From Mesostigma viride (taxonomy: Eukaryota > Streptophyta > Mesostigmatophyceae > Mesostigmatales > Mesostigmataceae), in assembly GCA_009746045.1 (NCBI GenBank), contig RPFO01001428.1:215001-247761 (forward strand): 32,761 nt of DNA, in the 5' to 3' direction. Within the stretch, counting starts at the first letter, position 1. Every line of letters starts with the position of its first letter. The notes below the pieces were generated by a model. The model did not search any database and was not told the origin of the DNA. It worked only from the letters and a program-made list of their open reading frames with translations. The translations under genes were made by a program, and so were the position numbers. Below, piece after piece: positions 8,736-20,957 of the stretch.

Positions 8736-11700
8736 CTATGATGCCGCCTTGGCCGCGTCCTCAAAGTTCTCCACCAGGTCAGGCACATCGTCGTCGTTGT
8801 CGTCGCCCCCTGTGTGCGCCCCGTCGCCGCCGGCCGCCTGGCTCTGGAACTGCTGCGCAATCTTCTTCAGCTGCTGCAGGTTGTCGCCACCGGCAGCTGC
8901 GGGGGAGAAAACGGGGGAAACAGGGCAGTGCCAAGGAGGCAAGGGCCAGAGCGGTATTATAAGTAGCGAGTGGAGACCCACAGCAGACGCGACTGTACAC
9001 TACAGCAGCCCACCAGGGGCATAACATGCCATCGAGGCAGGCCTTCTCATTTTGAGGTTTCAAAGGGGGCGGGGGTGAGGGGTTGTTAAGATGCTTTCAA
9101 CAGGAAGGGTTCGACTACACGAAAGGGTGAGATAATCCACAATACCCGACAAGGCATACACAGGTGCATTGGTAGTACCAAGTCAACTGCCACAAACTAT
9201 TAGCACGTACATACCTGCCATGAACCTAGTATCTAGGGACCTAGGGACCTAGATACTTTCACGACAGCTACAACAGGTACACCATCGCTCCACCAGCCCC
9301 TTCTTTTCCTTCGGATTCCAGACAGCATTGTTGTGAGAAGACACCTGGGTCTACCCACAACGCACGCAACCAAAGGGGAGGCAGAACCAAGCGCGGGGTG
9401 GGGTGGCAGCTGTGCAAAAGTTGTAACCACGTACCAAGTTGGTTGAGGATGCCCGGTAGCAGGTCCTCCAACTCTGAGAAACGCACCACAGTCATCCAAA
9501 AACACCAACACCAGCAGGACAAGGGTGTTACAAGGGGTTAGCAAACACTAGCGACAATCCATATATTAATGACAACGCATTCAGATCCAACTTACAAGGT
9601 CTCAGACATAACCTTCCCACGTGTGCCATGCAGCATGGTAGCTCATGAATACTTAAGGCACCCAACATGCCGTCTGCCGCCACAAAGGGAAGACCATGAC
9701 CTTCCGAATCACCCTTACCCACTGCGACATAAGGAAACAAACAAGGCCAACACAAGCTTGAACCAGAAAACTGACTCAGCAGAACACTCGACAGGATTGT
9801 GTCGACACTTTGCTGACTCAATTACATAATGCTGTCACGCAGCCTAGTGTCGCCAGCGTGCACACATGCCGCCTACTCTGTCAGGCGCCTGCACCAAAAG
9901 GCTACCCCCGTGCACACGTGCGCGCAGGTATGACCCGATTAGGATCACAAAGACCATGCTCATGCTGCGTGCTTCCCCCAAAAGCGACATGGGTCATGCG
10001 TGCATATACCAACTAATCAGAATCTGACATGAAGGCAAGCAGGACGCTTCTGAGTGTCGCTCCGAGCCCACCCAACCGTGGCGTGCAGGCACCTCCACAA
10101 GCAGTGCATCCTCGACCACACGCCCCCAGCCTACTGCATACGGAAACTCGCTCGCTCGTGCGTTGATAACATGCGTTGATGACCGCCTGGAGCAGCCACA
10201 CGACTACATCATTAGCGCGCATCCGATGGGGGGCGTGCGGTGCTGCCTGTTTCCGTTGCCACCAGACTGATGCTACCAGGACTTTGATACCTACAAACTA
10301 CTACAAACTATCATTGGGCAGTATCCATGTGCACTATCACTTCGGACACCATGCTTGTCTTCCCCCTCAGTCAGCCTACTCCTGGTTGCCAATACATCAT
10401 TCGCGCGCCACCACGTACTCTTGGTCTGGGAGTTCCCGCTGACCACGTAGGTGTTTGCGCTGATGGAGGCTTGCACTGGGGGCACGCGAGCGCGCACGAA
10501 CAAGAACAACAAAGGGCGAGCAAACAAAAAGAAAGGGTGAGCCAAGAACAAAAAAGGGCGAGAGAGGAAGAAAGCTGCGTCAGCGCAATGGAGGACAGCA
10601 ACAAGGGGAAGAGCGACAACTCTCCCACCCGTTTCGAGTGCCTCCGCATGACATGAGAGGCAGGGAAGGCGCAGGCAACAGGGGGGAATGAAGAGGGGCG
10701 AAGGTGGACAAAGAAAGGGGCAAGGGAGGAAGATTGTGACCACACCAAGGCCAGTGACACATGGCCATTTCAGAGCGTCACATAAACGTTTCAAAACTAG
10801 CATTCCAGGGGTGGGCGACCGCAAGGGATTACACGGGCATACAACGGTATGCACGGGTCTGCCAGCTGGGTCATGGTGGCCTAGAATTCCTATGTCACCA
10901 CGCAAACAGGTGCGATGCCGCACCCATATCGCGGCACACCTGCGCATGGCACAAAAGTCCCTGCCATGTGCCGCAAGCACGGGCCCAGCAGCGCGTGTGG
11001 CTGCGTGAGCACCTCGCACACACCTCGCACAGTACTCCGCTGCACAGCGCAGGGCAAAGCCATACAGCAATAACTGCCATGGGAACCGACATCTTTTTTC
11101 CACCCCCAGCCCTGCGGCCCACATGTTCAGGTCGGTTGTGCGGCGCCCATGCACATGCCCACGCACATGAAACACTTGTGCCAACAGAGGCACGACGGGC
11201 CATGCTACTGCTCAGACATGGCAACTTTCCAACCGGCATACAACTTAGCAACCCTGACAAGCCTACAGAGGCAAAAGGGGTGCAAGCCTGACTAAACCGC
11301 TGTGGTATGATATCAAGGGGTGGGTCTCTGAGCTGTGCTTGAGGGCACATTCGGTTTGGTGGCATAAGCTATCCATGCATGGTTAAGGCATGTGCCTAGC
11401 CAAGGACTGCGAATGCCCAGTGGGAGCAATTGGATGTGTGCTATGTGGCAAAGCATGGCTGTGTGCAGGCCGTGACACAAATTAACCCCAATAGGTTGCA
11501 CTGGCATGCCCCGTATTGGTGGCCACATGGGTATGAGACGGTACATTCCACATGACCACGGCCACAGATCACCAGTGCAAGCCCAGACGGCATACTGCAG
11601 CAACTGGGCTACTGAAAAAGTCGACGATGTAATGGACCAGCTGCCAGTGGGCTATTTAATACTGGCTATGCTCGTGGTAATCAATGCACTTTCTGACCGG

Positions 11701-12423
11701 AACGGAGTTCCTCACATGATGTGTAGAGTAGGACAACCAGGCTCATGGTGATAGGTGTGGAGCTAACAAAAACTTACATAGGTACACACAACCTTCTATA
11801 CGTGCAATCCTGCAGGAGTAAGTGGCTGCATTCTAGACAAAGAGAACCCTGGCAGGTTACCAGACATTGAGTTACATAATATAGCTCACAAGCAGCGAGC
11901 CAATGCCGGGGGAACGTTGGGGATACCCCATCAAAATACAAGGTTCTGAGGGGCAAAGAACATACCCTTAGGGTTGGTGAAGTGAATCACCGTGTCATCC
12001 TTGAAAATGTTCACTTCCTCGATGCCAGGGATGGTGTTCACGCCAAGTCGCTTCAGGGTGTTTTGCAAACGCTTGTCATCAGTCGTGGTCGTCTTGTGCA
12101 CGGCCTTCTTCTTGCTGCACGAAGCCACAATACGACACGACCCCTACCAGTGAGCACCTGTTCTGGTAATCAAGATATGCCATCTAAGAAGCAGCAGACA
12201 ACGTGATACGAACGCAGCTAAAACAACGCTCGACCCGTCCTAAGCAGCAGCGATTCATACCACGATAATGAAAGTAAACCCCTTCCAATGAGTGCAGATC
12301 CCTAGGTCGCATTCGCAGAAAAAAGTGAAACTAACATGTTCGCCAATACACGCACCGACGGACGCTTCCCTTTCCGCCGGTGCGCACCGCGCCGGCCATC
12401 TTCTGAAGCTTCTCAATATTCAT
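8736..12423 (-). CDS. BTF3: Nascent polypeptide-associated complex subunit beta (BTF3), 5 coding exons
   Basis: Exons on the minus strand are 12423-12356, 12114-11966, 10475-10419, 9473-9435 and 8896-8736. They total 474 nt in perfect phase and give 157 residues. All borders are GT-AG. NACbeta pairs with NACalpha at the ribosome exit tunnel and shields nascent chains in the cytosol. The protein has [11 protein letters not shown], the basic ribosome-binding RRKKK motif (22-26), [14 protein letters not shown], the NAC domain with [17 protein letters not shown] (about 47-63) and [15 protein letters not shown], and an acidic C-terminus with [14 protein letters not shown]. The length is typical. 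The start codon immediately follows CAG, so an intron in the 5' UTR is likely, with a candidate donor CAAG/GTATGA at 12853. Long frames inside the large introns are not genes. Confidence 0.96.
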
Positions 12424-12853
12424 CTGAAATGTGAGATTTGCATGTATGTAACCACCAGTGCGAGGGAAACCACTCGATACCAACCGTAAGTTTGTAGGAG
12501 AAGGAATGCAAGGTCCAACCGGTAGCCTCATCCATGTCTTAACCGGGAATCCACTGCTAGAGATACTGCCAGCTCTATCACAAGTAACTGGAAGTAGCAT
12601 GTCCATGACCCCTGAATTATGCGCACATCGCCAGTAACACATGTGCGCATTCTTATGATCCAATTGGTTCCCAATTGTCTCCCATATTACTGCGCTACAT
12701 CACCGGTCCCAGTGTATGCGGTAAATCCTGCCATATCCTCCTGGTCAATTCTACGCGCCGATCACGGCCCAAACACCGGTTCAGCCGGATAAAAACATGC
12801 GGCCCGAATGCTACAAATCTACATCAAACTCCGACAAGCCTCCTTTTTCATAC

Positions 12854-12930
12854 CTTGAAGCACCGAAGACGTAATCCGCCTCTGGTAAGGCAACCAGTGC
12901 AGCAGTCGAGGCCCGCTACAAAGAGAGGAT
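12854..12930 (-). other. Candidate 5' UTR exon of NACbeta
   Basis: The first coding exon begins at a splice acceptor (CACATTTCAG directly before ATG). The nearest good donor upstream on the minus strand is CTTCAAG/GTATGAAA at 12853. The exon 5' limit is a guess. The region between this and 13316 should hold a shared divergent promoter for NACbeta and centrin; no TATA box is obvious. Confidence 0.45.
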
Positions 12931-13315
12931 GAAGTCAGTCCGGCGGCTCCATTGATATGGCGCTCTTGCGGCGCGAGGCACCAGTACCGTGACGCGCATG
13001 CATAACAACCTGCATACTGCATACAGTAACCGGAGGACTAACCGGGTACCCTAGAGAACGGCAGGGTGTTACGTAAGGCGACGCCGCGCCCGTTAATTCG
13101 AACCCGGTACTTTTTTGAAAATTGAGCGAATCTTGACGGTCCGAAGTCGTCCAACCAACGGCAGAGGGAAGTTGGCTGTTTTTACCTGTTTGCTTGTTCG
13201 GGCGCACGGGCCAAGGCGAAAGCGGGAGAGTCTCTAAAAAGGCGTGCTCACCCGTCATCAAGTCGACCCAGACGCGGAGGCTTGGACTAGTCGTTATCCC
13301 GCATTCCCAGCAGCC

Positions 13316-14684
<1,369 letters not shown>

Positions 14685-15519
14685 GCAATGAGAAGTACTT
14701 GACGGACGTGCAGTTATGGCTACGATCTTGCCACTGCAATTATTTTATTCCTAGATTAGCTCTATCTATGAGGATCTGATCGCACCTTGTGATTATCCTC
14801 CCCCCTGTAAAAAACGTATGTTCAACTTGGCTTGAGCGAAGAGGCTTTGCTCCTGCTACACCTGTTATGCTCCTTCAGCGCTTTTTTGTGGATTGACTGA
14901 GCATTTTCTGATGCGCGCTGGGATTGGGTGAGAGCTGTGTAACAGTTTGTGCCGATTTTACAAGGTCTTCTACCATGTTTACAGTCCAATGTATGGAAGG
15001 CCCTTGTTAATAACGGAAACTAGAGTACTGGTTGCTGCTGCTTTAAACATGGATCAGTAAAGTCATCATTTGGCATGTGCAACTGTTCCTGGTCGTACAA
15101 GATAACCATGAGCATTGTCAATGAGGCAACCATTGTTGTGCTTCACAAGTGAGAAAATGCTCTACGGCTACCCTACGGGGCTGCATGACTACTTGCTTGG
15201 TTGATTGTTGCAAGCAAATAATCTGGAATCTTTCCTCTGACAACTAATTAGTTGTCAGAGATTTAATCTCATGCATCTTTCCACGGCGTTGGATCGCCAT
15301 GCATCCAGGCGTAGTTGTCTCGCTTCATATTCAGAATCGCACATGTGTTTTTTCTTCTTAGGCAAATGCTGGTAGTCTAACACATGGATGTACTGAATCG
15401 CACGTCTGTCATACACCAGTTGCACACATGATTGTGCCTGATGTGCAAGGCCAGCCCATGCCTGAGGCACATGCAGATCGGGCCTGAGCAATGCCAGATT
15501 AGCGACGTGGCCATGTATG
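14685..15519. other. Centrin 3' region and intergenic DNA
   Basis: The centrin 3' UTR begins here. TGTAA, a common green-algal poly(A) signal, occurs at about 14806 and 14938. Apart from the palindrome at 15235-15260, no feature is recognised before the LINE tail at about 15525. Confidence 0.5.
15235..15260. repeat. 26-bp perfect palindrome
   Basis: CTCTGACAACTAA and its exact reverse complement TTAGTTGTCAGAG lie back to back with no spacer. It sits about 550 bp after the centrin stop codon. As RNA it would fold into a near-perfect hairpin. Confidence 0.9.
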
Positions 15520-15524
15520 TATGT

Positions 15525-15618
15525 ATTAATTAATTAATTAGTCTCGTGCTCCCGTTGGGGAGTCACGTAGCATGAACCCCGATGGATGGATGGATGGGGA
15601 CACACAATCCTACCGGTC
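15525..15618 (-). mobile_element. LINE family A 3' end, interrupted by L4 (distal part)
   Basis: The minus strand reads from the family A 3' UTR (GACCGGTAGGATT) through CCATCCATCCATCGGGGTT, the CAAC-loop stem and a TTAA tail. The rest of the same 3' UTR resumes at 16142. The two parts share AATCCTACCGGTC, duplicated by the insertion of L4. Confidence 0.8.
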
Positions 15619-16020
15619 AGAGTCTTTGTATCAGGGCATGCCTCGTATTTCGGACGAGATTAGACAGCGTAGGATAGCATTTGTAGGACACCTTGCTCGC
15701 ACTAGCCAGGTCGACACCGCCCTTGGTCTGGCAGGCCCCCAGCGGCTTGGCCAGCCAGGGCGGCACATTCTGACCTGGCCTGGCCCCAAGGACATTCCCA
15801 AAAGGGTAGGGAAACATGTCACGAACTACGTACAGGTGTTGCTGGATGACCTACTGGTCCCAGCCCAGTTTGAGCACCGCATCCACTCTCTCTCCCTTCT
15901 TTGGACTGCCATGCAGAACAAGACGCGGTGGCAGAAGATTGTCAAGGCTCACACGCCCGACCCTGTGGGCAAGCCACCTCCCCCCAAGCGGAGGCGGCGT
16001 TTTGACGAGTGGGGCAGTTA
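15619..16020 (+). pseudogene. LINE ORF2 C-terminal fragment in L4
   Basis: One open frame to the natural stop: ESLYQGMPRISDEIRQRR, IAFVGHLARTSQVDTALG, HILTWPGPKDIPKRVGK, HRIHSLSLLWTAMQNKTRW and a basic tail PPPPKRRRRFDEWGS. It covers only the last ~130 residues of the polyprotein. No start codon of its own is needed; it is a truncated insertion. Confidence 0.85.
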
Positions 16021-16141
16021 GGATTTTTCTAGGTAGCTTAGCGTTAGGGTAGTTAGATTACGCGTCTCTCTCCTTTCCACACCCATCAAGGAATATGTGC
16101 TACATGACCCCCCAACGGAGGCATGTTATAATTTAATTTAT
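15619..16141 (+). mobile_element. LINE copy L4, family B, inserted in a family A 3' UTR
   Basis: A 523-bp 5'-truncated family B LINE on the plus strand. It ends with ATGTGCTACATGACC, CCAACGGAGG and TTATAATTTAATTTAT. A perfect 13-bp target-site duplication AATCCTACCGGTC is at 15606-15618 and 16142-16154. The host sequence on both sides is the 3' UTR of a family A LINE in the opposite direction. Confidence 0.9.
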
Positions 16142-16270
16142 AATCCTACCGGTCTAATCTATCTACAACATCACGCTAACTCTCTTATTCTAAGCTCTCT
16201 ACCCTAGGGGTCCTGTCGAGCGTGCTTCCCGCGTGTTTGCATACGCGGGCGCTTCCCCACGGGAGGGGGT
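16142..16270 (-). mobile_element. LINE family A 3' UTR, proximal part
   Basis: AATCCTACCGGTCTAATCTA then TCTATCTACC, CCTAGGGG and ACGCGGGCGCTTCCCCAC match the 3' UTR of L2 at 2163-2320 on the same strand. It continues the piece at 15525-15618. Confidence 0.75.
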
Positions 16271-16330
16271 TAGTTAAATTAAATTAAATTAAATTATAAC
16301 ATGACTCCGTTGGGAGATCATGTAGCACAT
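16271..16330 (-). mobile_element. Solo LINE family B 3' end
   Basis: (TTAAA)n, TTATAACATGACTCCGTTGG and GAGATCATGTAGCACAT form the terminal part of family B on the minus strand. No coding part is attached. Confidence 0.7.
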
Positions 16331-16379
16331 ATTCCCGTGGTTTTTGTTGACTATATCAAGGCCTTTATTATATCAAGCG

Positions 16380-17605
16380 CAGTCGCCCAGGCGAACCTGG
16401 CTGGTCTGAGCGTGATTTTGACATCGATAGGCTCTTTACTGCCTTTGACGTCAACAGGCCTGCCTTTTTCGACATGCCCCCATCAAGATACTGGAGCTCG
16501 TGTTTTACGGGTCACACGCCTCACTGCTGGCTCTGTGCCAGCAACTCCATTTCAACACCCATTTTTTCCGCAACGGAGCTGACGGCCGGTATTCCCACCG
16601 CGTCTCAGACTCGTCGACCAACCTGGCCGGCTGGTCTCGCCCCCGCCTTCAGCTCGCAGCTCTCTTTACCCTCACTAAGCGCTCGGCCGAGGACCTTCTG
16701 CACCCCGCCCCCATTACCGAATCCACCTTCGTCCACCACCTCCACGCCGCCCTCTCACAGCACGTGACGCCCATTGCTGCAGATGTGGCGGCAATTGGCG
16801 GCACGCTGGCTGCTGATCTCCCCACCATCCCCACCGCCACCGCCGCCCTCCTCGCCCCCCCCCCCCCCCCCCCTCCGCCTCCACCGGTCGACTCCATCAC
16901 CGCCCAGCTCCGCGACATCGACCAGCGTCTTAAGGACAACGCCATCGCTATCGAGGTTCTGCAGAACACCGCAGGCCTTGAGCACCGCCCAGGCGGTGAA
17001 GGACGTAGCCGCCAAGCCAGCCCCGGCTGGCCTGGCCGGCGATGCTCCTCCCATCACCACCTGGGCGGACATGCTTAAGCAACACACCACCTCCACCACC
17101 TCCGCCGTCGCAGCCCAGCTCCAACGGCAGACGCTTGACCTCCGCGAGGAGGCCGAGCTCGCCAAGCGCAGCCTCAACGTCATTGTCAAGAATCTCAAGA
17201 TCTATGGAGGAAGGTGAGAATTCCGAGAAGCTTGCGCGTGCTTTTGAGCGAGAAATCCTTGATCGCATGGGCCTTACTGGTGAGATCGAGCTGGCCGCCC
17301 ACCGCCTTCCCCGCGCGCGGGGTAAGGCAGGGCCGCCCCCGCTCCTTCTCACCTTTAAGACCCCGGCGGACAAGATTTCTTTTCTCAGACGCCGCAAGCG
17401 GCTCGAGAAGACTCTCTTCACCCTTGATGACGACTTGACCCTGGCGCAGCAACAACGGCGACGGGAGCTATGGCCGACCTACCTCCAGCTCCGGCAGACC
17501 AAGGCGGGCCAGCCGGTGTACTGGAAGGGGGCGGCCATCTACGTCGGCCACAAGCCCTGGCAGGCGACCCCCGCGGCCCCAGCGACTCCAGACGCCCCAG
17601 CTTAG
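16380..17605 (+). pseudogene. LINE ORF1 protein (RNA-binding chaperone type), frameshifted
   Basis: About 410 codons spread over three frames, with breaks near 16470, 16970 and 17200. In order: an N-terminal region (FDVNRPAFFDMPP, FFRNGADGRYSHRVSDSS), a Pro run near 16858-16882, a likely coiled coil (DSITAQLRDIDQRLKDNA), QRQTLDLREEAELAKRS, a strand resembling an RRM (LNVIVKNLKIYG), and a C-terminal domain with EREILDRMGLTG, IELAAHRLPRARG, PPLLLTFKTPADKISFLRRR and QQQRRRELWPTYLQLRQ. This order matches L1-type ORF1 proteins, which trimerise and bind element RNA. It ends at a natural stop (APATPDAPA). Confidence 0.78.
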
Positions 17606-18055
17606 GGGAATACAGCAGTAGTAACTAGTGTAGAATAGATAGACCGTGGCCATGTACATGTACGCCTCCTAGAGGCACTATCCCAGCTAAGCCACGCGCT
17701 TTACTTAATCATGTACATGTGTGCCTATGATGAGCCACCCTCCAGATGATGCCTAGCTTTATTTAGTTATGTTGTGCCCATGCAGGGAGTAACTCTCTGC
17801 TGAGACGCCATGCCCTAGCTTCTTTGTATAGCTAATAATGCTGATCTTCCCCCCCATGACAGGCTCCCCCTTCGCTGGGCATAGCTTGAAGATCATGGGG
17901 ATGCACGTGCCCTGGTGCACCTAGAGCAAGGGTCCTTTACATCCCCACCCTTGCAGGAAGTAGCTTAGGATGTATGATAGGCCATATGCCCCCTCTCAAG
18001 GGCTATGTGCTACATATACTCCCAACGGAGTTATGTTACAATTCAATTCAATGCA
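17606..18055 (+). other. 3' UTR of the ORF1-only element
   Basis: No coding frame. It holds an inverted repeat (CCCCATGA near 17850, TCATGGGG near 17893) and ends with the family B 3' stem-loop and tail. A LINE with ORF2 would have its endonuclease gene here. Confidence 0.65.
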
Positions 18056-19276
18056 ATCAAGGCCTTTGACACGGTCCTCTGGGAGGCTCTTTGGGCCATC
18101 CTAGCTCTGGATCGACTGCCACCTGCGTTTATTGCTGCCATTCGCCGACTGTATGAGGGCTCACAGGCAGTAGTGCGCGGACTGCGGAAGGCACCACCCC
18201 ACCATTCCCCCTTCACCACGGGGTGTGGCAAGGTTGTGTCCTGTCCCCATACCTGTTCATTATTGTCGTGGATCACGTCATGCGCCGGGCACGTGCGCGC
18301 TTTACTGCTCTTAAGGGGTTCGAGCCAGGCTTGGACATCCTTAACGTGAAAGAGCACGGCGGGGTTAGACCTGCATGGTTACCGCCTTGCCGACCTGATT
18401 TATGCGGATGACACCACCCTCATCGCGCGCCCCGAGCACATTCAGACCTGGCTGGACTGTCTGGGCCTGGAGGCGCGGGCGGTGGGGTTGGAGATTAGTG
18501 TCAAAACTGAGGCGATGGTGATTGGGGCCTCCAGTGACACCACCGCTGCCGCGCCTGCTCGACGGGACGGAGGTCCCGTTCCGCGACCGCTTCAAGCTGA
18601 CAGTTGGGGAGTTGGCTTCCTGACACTGCCGCCGATGTGGACCGCCCGCATCGGCCTTGCCTGGGCCATTGAAGCTCCGTTCGCTCAACACCTACTGGCG
18701 CTCGAAGGGCCTGGGCGAGCACCGCAAGCGCATGCTCTTTAAGGTCCTCGTCCTCACGGTGCTCACGTATGGCGCCGAGGCGTGGACACTCCCACCCAAA
18801 CTGGAAGCTAGGCTAGACGGCACGGTTTACAGGATGCTCCGATAGGTCCTTAACGTAGGGTTTTCCGCGCGTCCGTCATCAGAGTCTTTGTATCATGGCA
18901 TGCCTCGTATTTCGGACGAGATTAGGCAGCGTAGGATAGCATTTGTAGGACACCTTGCTCGCACCAGCCAGGTGGACACCGCCCTTGGTCTGGCCGGCCC
19001 CCAGCGGCTTGGCCAGCCAGGGCGGCACATTCTGACCTGGCCTGGCCCCGAGGCCGCATTCCCAAAAGGGTAGGGAAACCTGTCACGACCTACACCCAGA
19101 TGTTGCTGGACGACCTAGTGGTCCCAGCCCAGTTTGAGCACCGCATCCACTCTCTCTCCCGTCTCTGGACTGCCATGCAGGACAAGACGCGGTGGAAGAG
19201 GATTGTCAAGGCGCACACGCCTGACCCTGTGGGCAAGCCCCCTCCCCCCAAGCGGAGGCGGCGTTTTGATGAGTAG
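18056..19276 (+). pseudogene. LINE ORF2 fragment of L6, frameshifted
   Basis: The frame starts in RT motif A (IKAFDTVLWEALWAIL), continues with FIAAIRRLYEGSQ, WQGCVLSPYLFIIV, an ADDTTL box near 18400, LEISVKTEAMVIGAS, LTYGAEAWTL, LYHGMPRISDEIRQRRIAFV and ends with PPPPKRRRRFDE and a stop at about 19276. Breaks lie near 18220, 18370, 18540, 18600, 18845 and 19060. It is clearly dead. Confidence 0.83.
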
Positions 19277-19424
19277 TGTAGTTAGGATTTTCTAGACTAG
19301 ATAGCTTAGAGTTAGGATAGTTCGATTACGCGGCTTCCTCCACCCCATCCATCATGGAATATGTGCTACATGATCTCCCAACGGAGGCATGTTATAATTA
19401 ATTAATTAATTAATATTCCCGTGG

Positions 19425-19515
19425 ACTATTTGCACCCATCCATCCATCCATCCATCGGGGTTAATGCTCCGTGACTCCCCAACGGGAGCACGAGTCTAAT
19501 TTATTAATTAATTAA
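19425..19515 (+). mobile_element. Solo LINE family A 3' end
   Basis: ACTATTTGCACCCATCCATC, then a CATC microsatellite, GGGGTTAATGCTCCGTGACT, the CTCCC/GGGAG stem with CAAC loop, and GAGTCTAATTTATTAATTAA. It ends in the same TTAA tract that borders L7, which runs the other way. Confidence 0.75.
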
Positions 19516-20405
19516 TTCCCATGGATGGATGGAGGGGGGCCGCGAAACCGAACTAATCTAACTCTAAGCGAATCTAATCTAGAAAACCCTACCTATTCTA
19601 CTCAGCAAAGCGCCCCTTCCGCTTGGGGGTAGGGAGCTTGCCCACAGGGGCGGGCGTATGAGCCTGGACAATGGCGGTCTTCCACCTCTTGTTGTCTGCA
19701 TGCATAGCAGTCCAAGCACTGAAGAGAGAGGGAGTGAATGCGATTTTCAAACTGCGCTGGGACCACTAGGTCAGCCATCAACTGCTGTGGGTAGGTCATG
19801 ACATGTTTGCCTACCTTCTTAGGAATGTCCTTGGGGCCAGGCCAGGTCAGGATATGCCGTCCTGGCTGGCCAAGCCGCTGGGGGCCGGCCAGACCAAGAG
19901 CGGTGTCTACCTGGCTGGTGCGAGCAAGATTTCCTACGAATGCTATCCTACGCTGTCTAATCTCGTCCGAAATGCGAGGCATGCCCTGGTACAAAGATTC
20001 TAGAGACCTATGCGTGGAAAACCCGACATTCAGGACCTGACGGAGCATCCTGGTTACCGTGCCGTTTAGCTTGGCCGCCAGCGTGTCCGCGTGAGCGTCC
20101 ATGTCTCGGCGCCATACGTGAGCACCGTGAGGACCAGGACCTTGAGGAGCATGCGCTTGCGGTGCTCGCCGAGGACCTTCGAGTGCCAGTACTGGTTTTC
20201 AGCGAACGATGCCGAGCCCAGGCAAGGCCGATGCGGGTGTCCACATCGGCGGCGGTCGGTCAGGAAGCATGCTTCCCAGCGATCACGAAACGGGACCTCC
20301 GTCCCGTCTAGCGCAGCCGTGGTATAGCGGCGGGCTACTGGAAGCGGCCCAATCACCGATAGCCTCAGTTTTGACACTAATCTCCAACCCGACCGCCCTG
20401 GGCGT
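19516..20405 (-). mobile_element. LINE copy L7, family B-like, both ends truncated
   Basis: A minus-strand LINE fragment from the RT domain to the 3' UTR (compare CCGCG, CTAACTCTAAGC with L1 and L3). Unlike L1, L3, L4 and L6 it lacks the terminal GTAGCACAT/stem-loop block and joins directly to a TTAATTAATT tract shared with the neighbouring family A tail. Its 5' border near 20405 is where similarity to the other copies ends. Confidence 0.75.
19602..20400 (-). pseudogene. LINE ORF2 C-terminal fragment in L7
   Basis: The minus strand encodes LDGTEVPFRDR-like sequence, GEHRKRMLLKVLVLTVLTYG, RMLRQVLNVGFSTHRSLESL, YQGMPRISDEIRQRRIAFVG and HILTWPGPKDIPKKVGKHVM in at least three frames. It is a dead fragment of the LINE reverse transcriptase C-terminal half. 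Confidence 0.82.
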
Positions 20406-20957
20406 CCCCAACATCTACTGCTCCAACCTAGGGCCATTGCTGGTACTTTTGACGTCATGAAAGCAGCGTTTTGGACTAGTGGAATATGATTTTACAGCAT
20501 AAAAAGTCCATTTTATCATGAATGAACATGGCCAACAACCCCAAGTGCCCCTAAATTTCTCAATATTTGTAGAGAAATGCTACTTCTCATAATTAAAACC
20601 TGCACAAATGCACAATTTGGGGCATGCATGTGAAAGTTTGAAGTACAAATTCACAATGAGGTTTTACATTTTTCAATTATTAATGGTATCTCATTCTTCA
20701 ATCAATCAATTTGCAATCGTCCAAACAATTTATTCATTTCATACATGTCCGAATATGTTGAAAGAACACATGCAAGTGCTCAATCAGCGTGGACCCCCTT
20801 GGACGCGCCCCACCATATATACATTGGACACGTCACCCCAACTACTAAACTGCCCAAAGTCACGGTAACTGATCCAACTACTATGTACATCTGCATTTCT
20901 CCACGTTGCGGTGGGCAATTACGTGCAAAACGCGATTTCGTGCAAAGTCCTCGCCCA
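20406..20957. other. AT-rich spacer between the LINE area and the minus-strand gene block
   Basis: No coding frame, LINE piece or CGNC-N4-GNCG element was seen. The sequence becomes clearly richer in A and T than either side. It may include the 3' UTR of the ORF at 20958-21680. Confidence 0.5.

Larger units (their letters stand above)
16367..18055 (+). mobile_element. ORF1-only LINE derivative (HAL1-like) inserted in L6
   Basis: A 1.69-kb element between two copies of ATCAAGGCCTTT (16355-16366 and 18056-18067), a perfect 12-bp target-site duplication inside RT motif A of L6. It codes only for an ORF1-type protein and then has a 450-bp 3' UTR. It ends with ATGTGCTACATATACTCCC, AACGGAG, ATGTTACAATTC and a CAATT tail, which is the family B 3' signature with the CAAC-loop stem. 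It lacks endonuclease and RT, so it would depend on a LINE in trans, like mammalian HAL1 elements. Confidence 0.85.
16341..19412 (+). mobile_element. LINE copy L6, family B, itself split by an ORF1-only element
   Basis: A LINE truncated at RT motif A. Its first 26 bp (TTTTTGTTGACTATATCAAG and on to CCTTT) lie at 16341-16366, and the rest runs from 18068 to the TTATAATTAATTAA tail at 19412. The 12-bp sequence ATATTCCCGTGG at 16329-16340 and 19413-19424 is a perfect target-site duplication of the whole unit. Between the parts sits the element at 16367-18055. Joined across it, the frame reads VDYIKAFDTVLWEALW, as in the L2 RT. Confidence 0.88.

Noticed and set aside
10291-11365. Long minus-strand frames of 300 and 156 codons
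   Set aside because: They lie in NACbeta introns and only the segment 10419-10475 is conserved (an exon). The rest has no family signature and odd composition.
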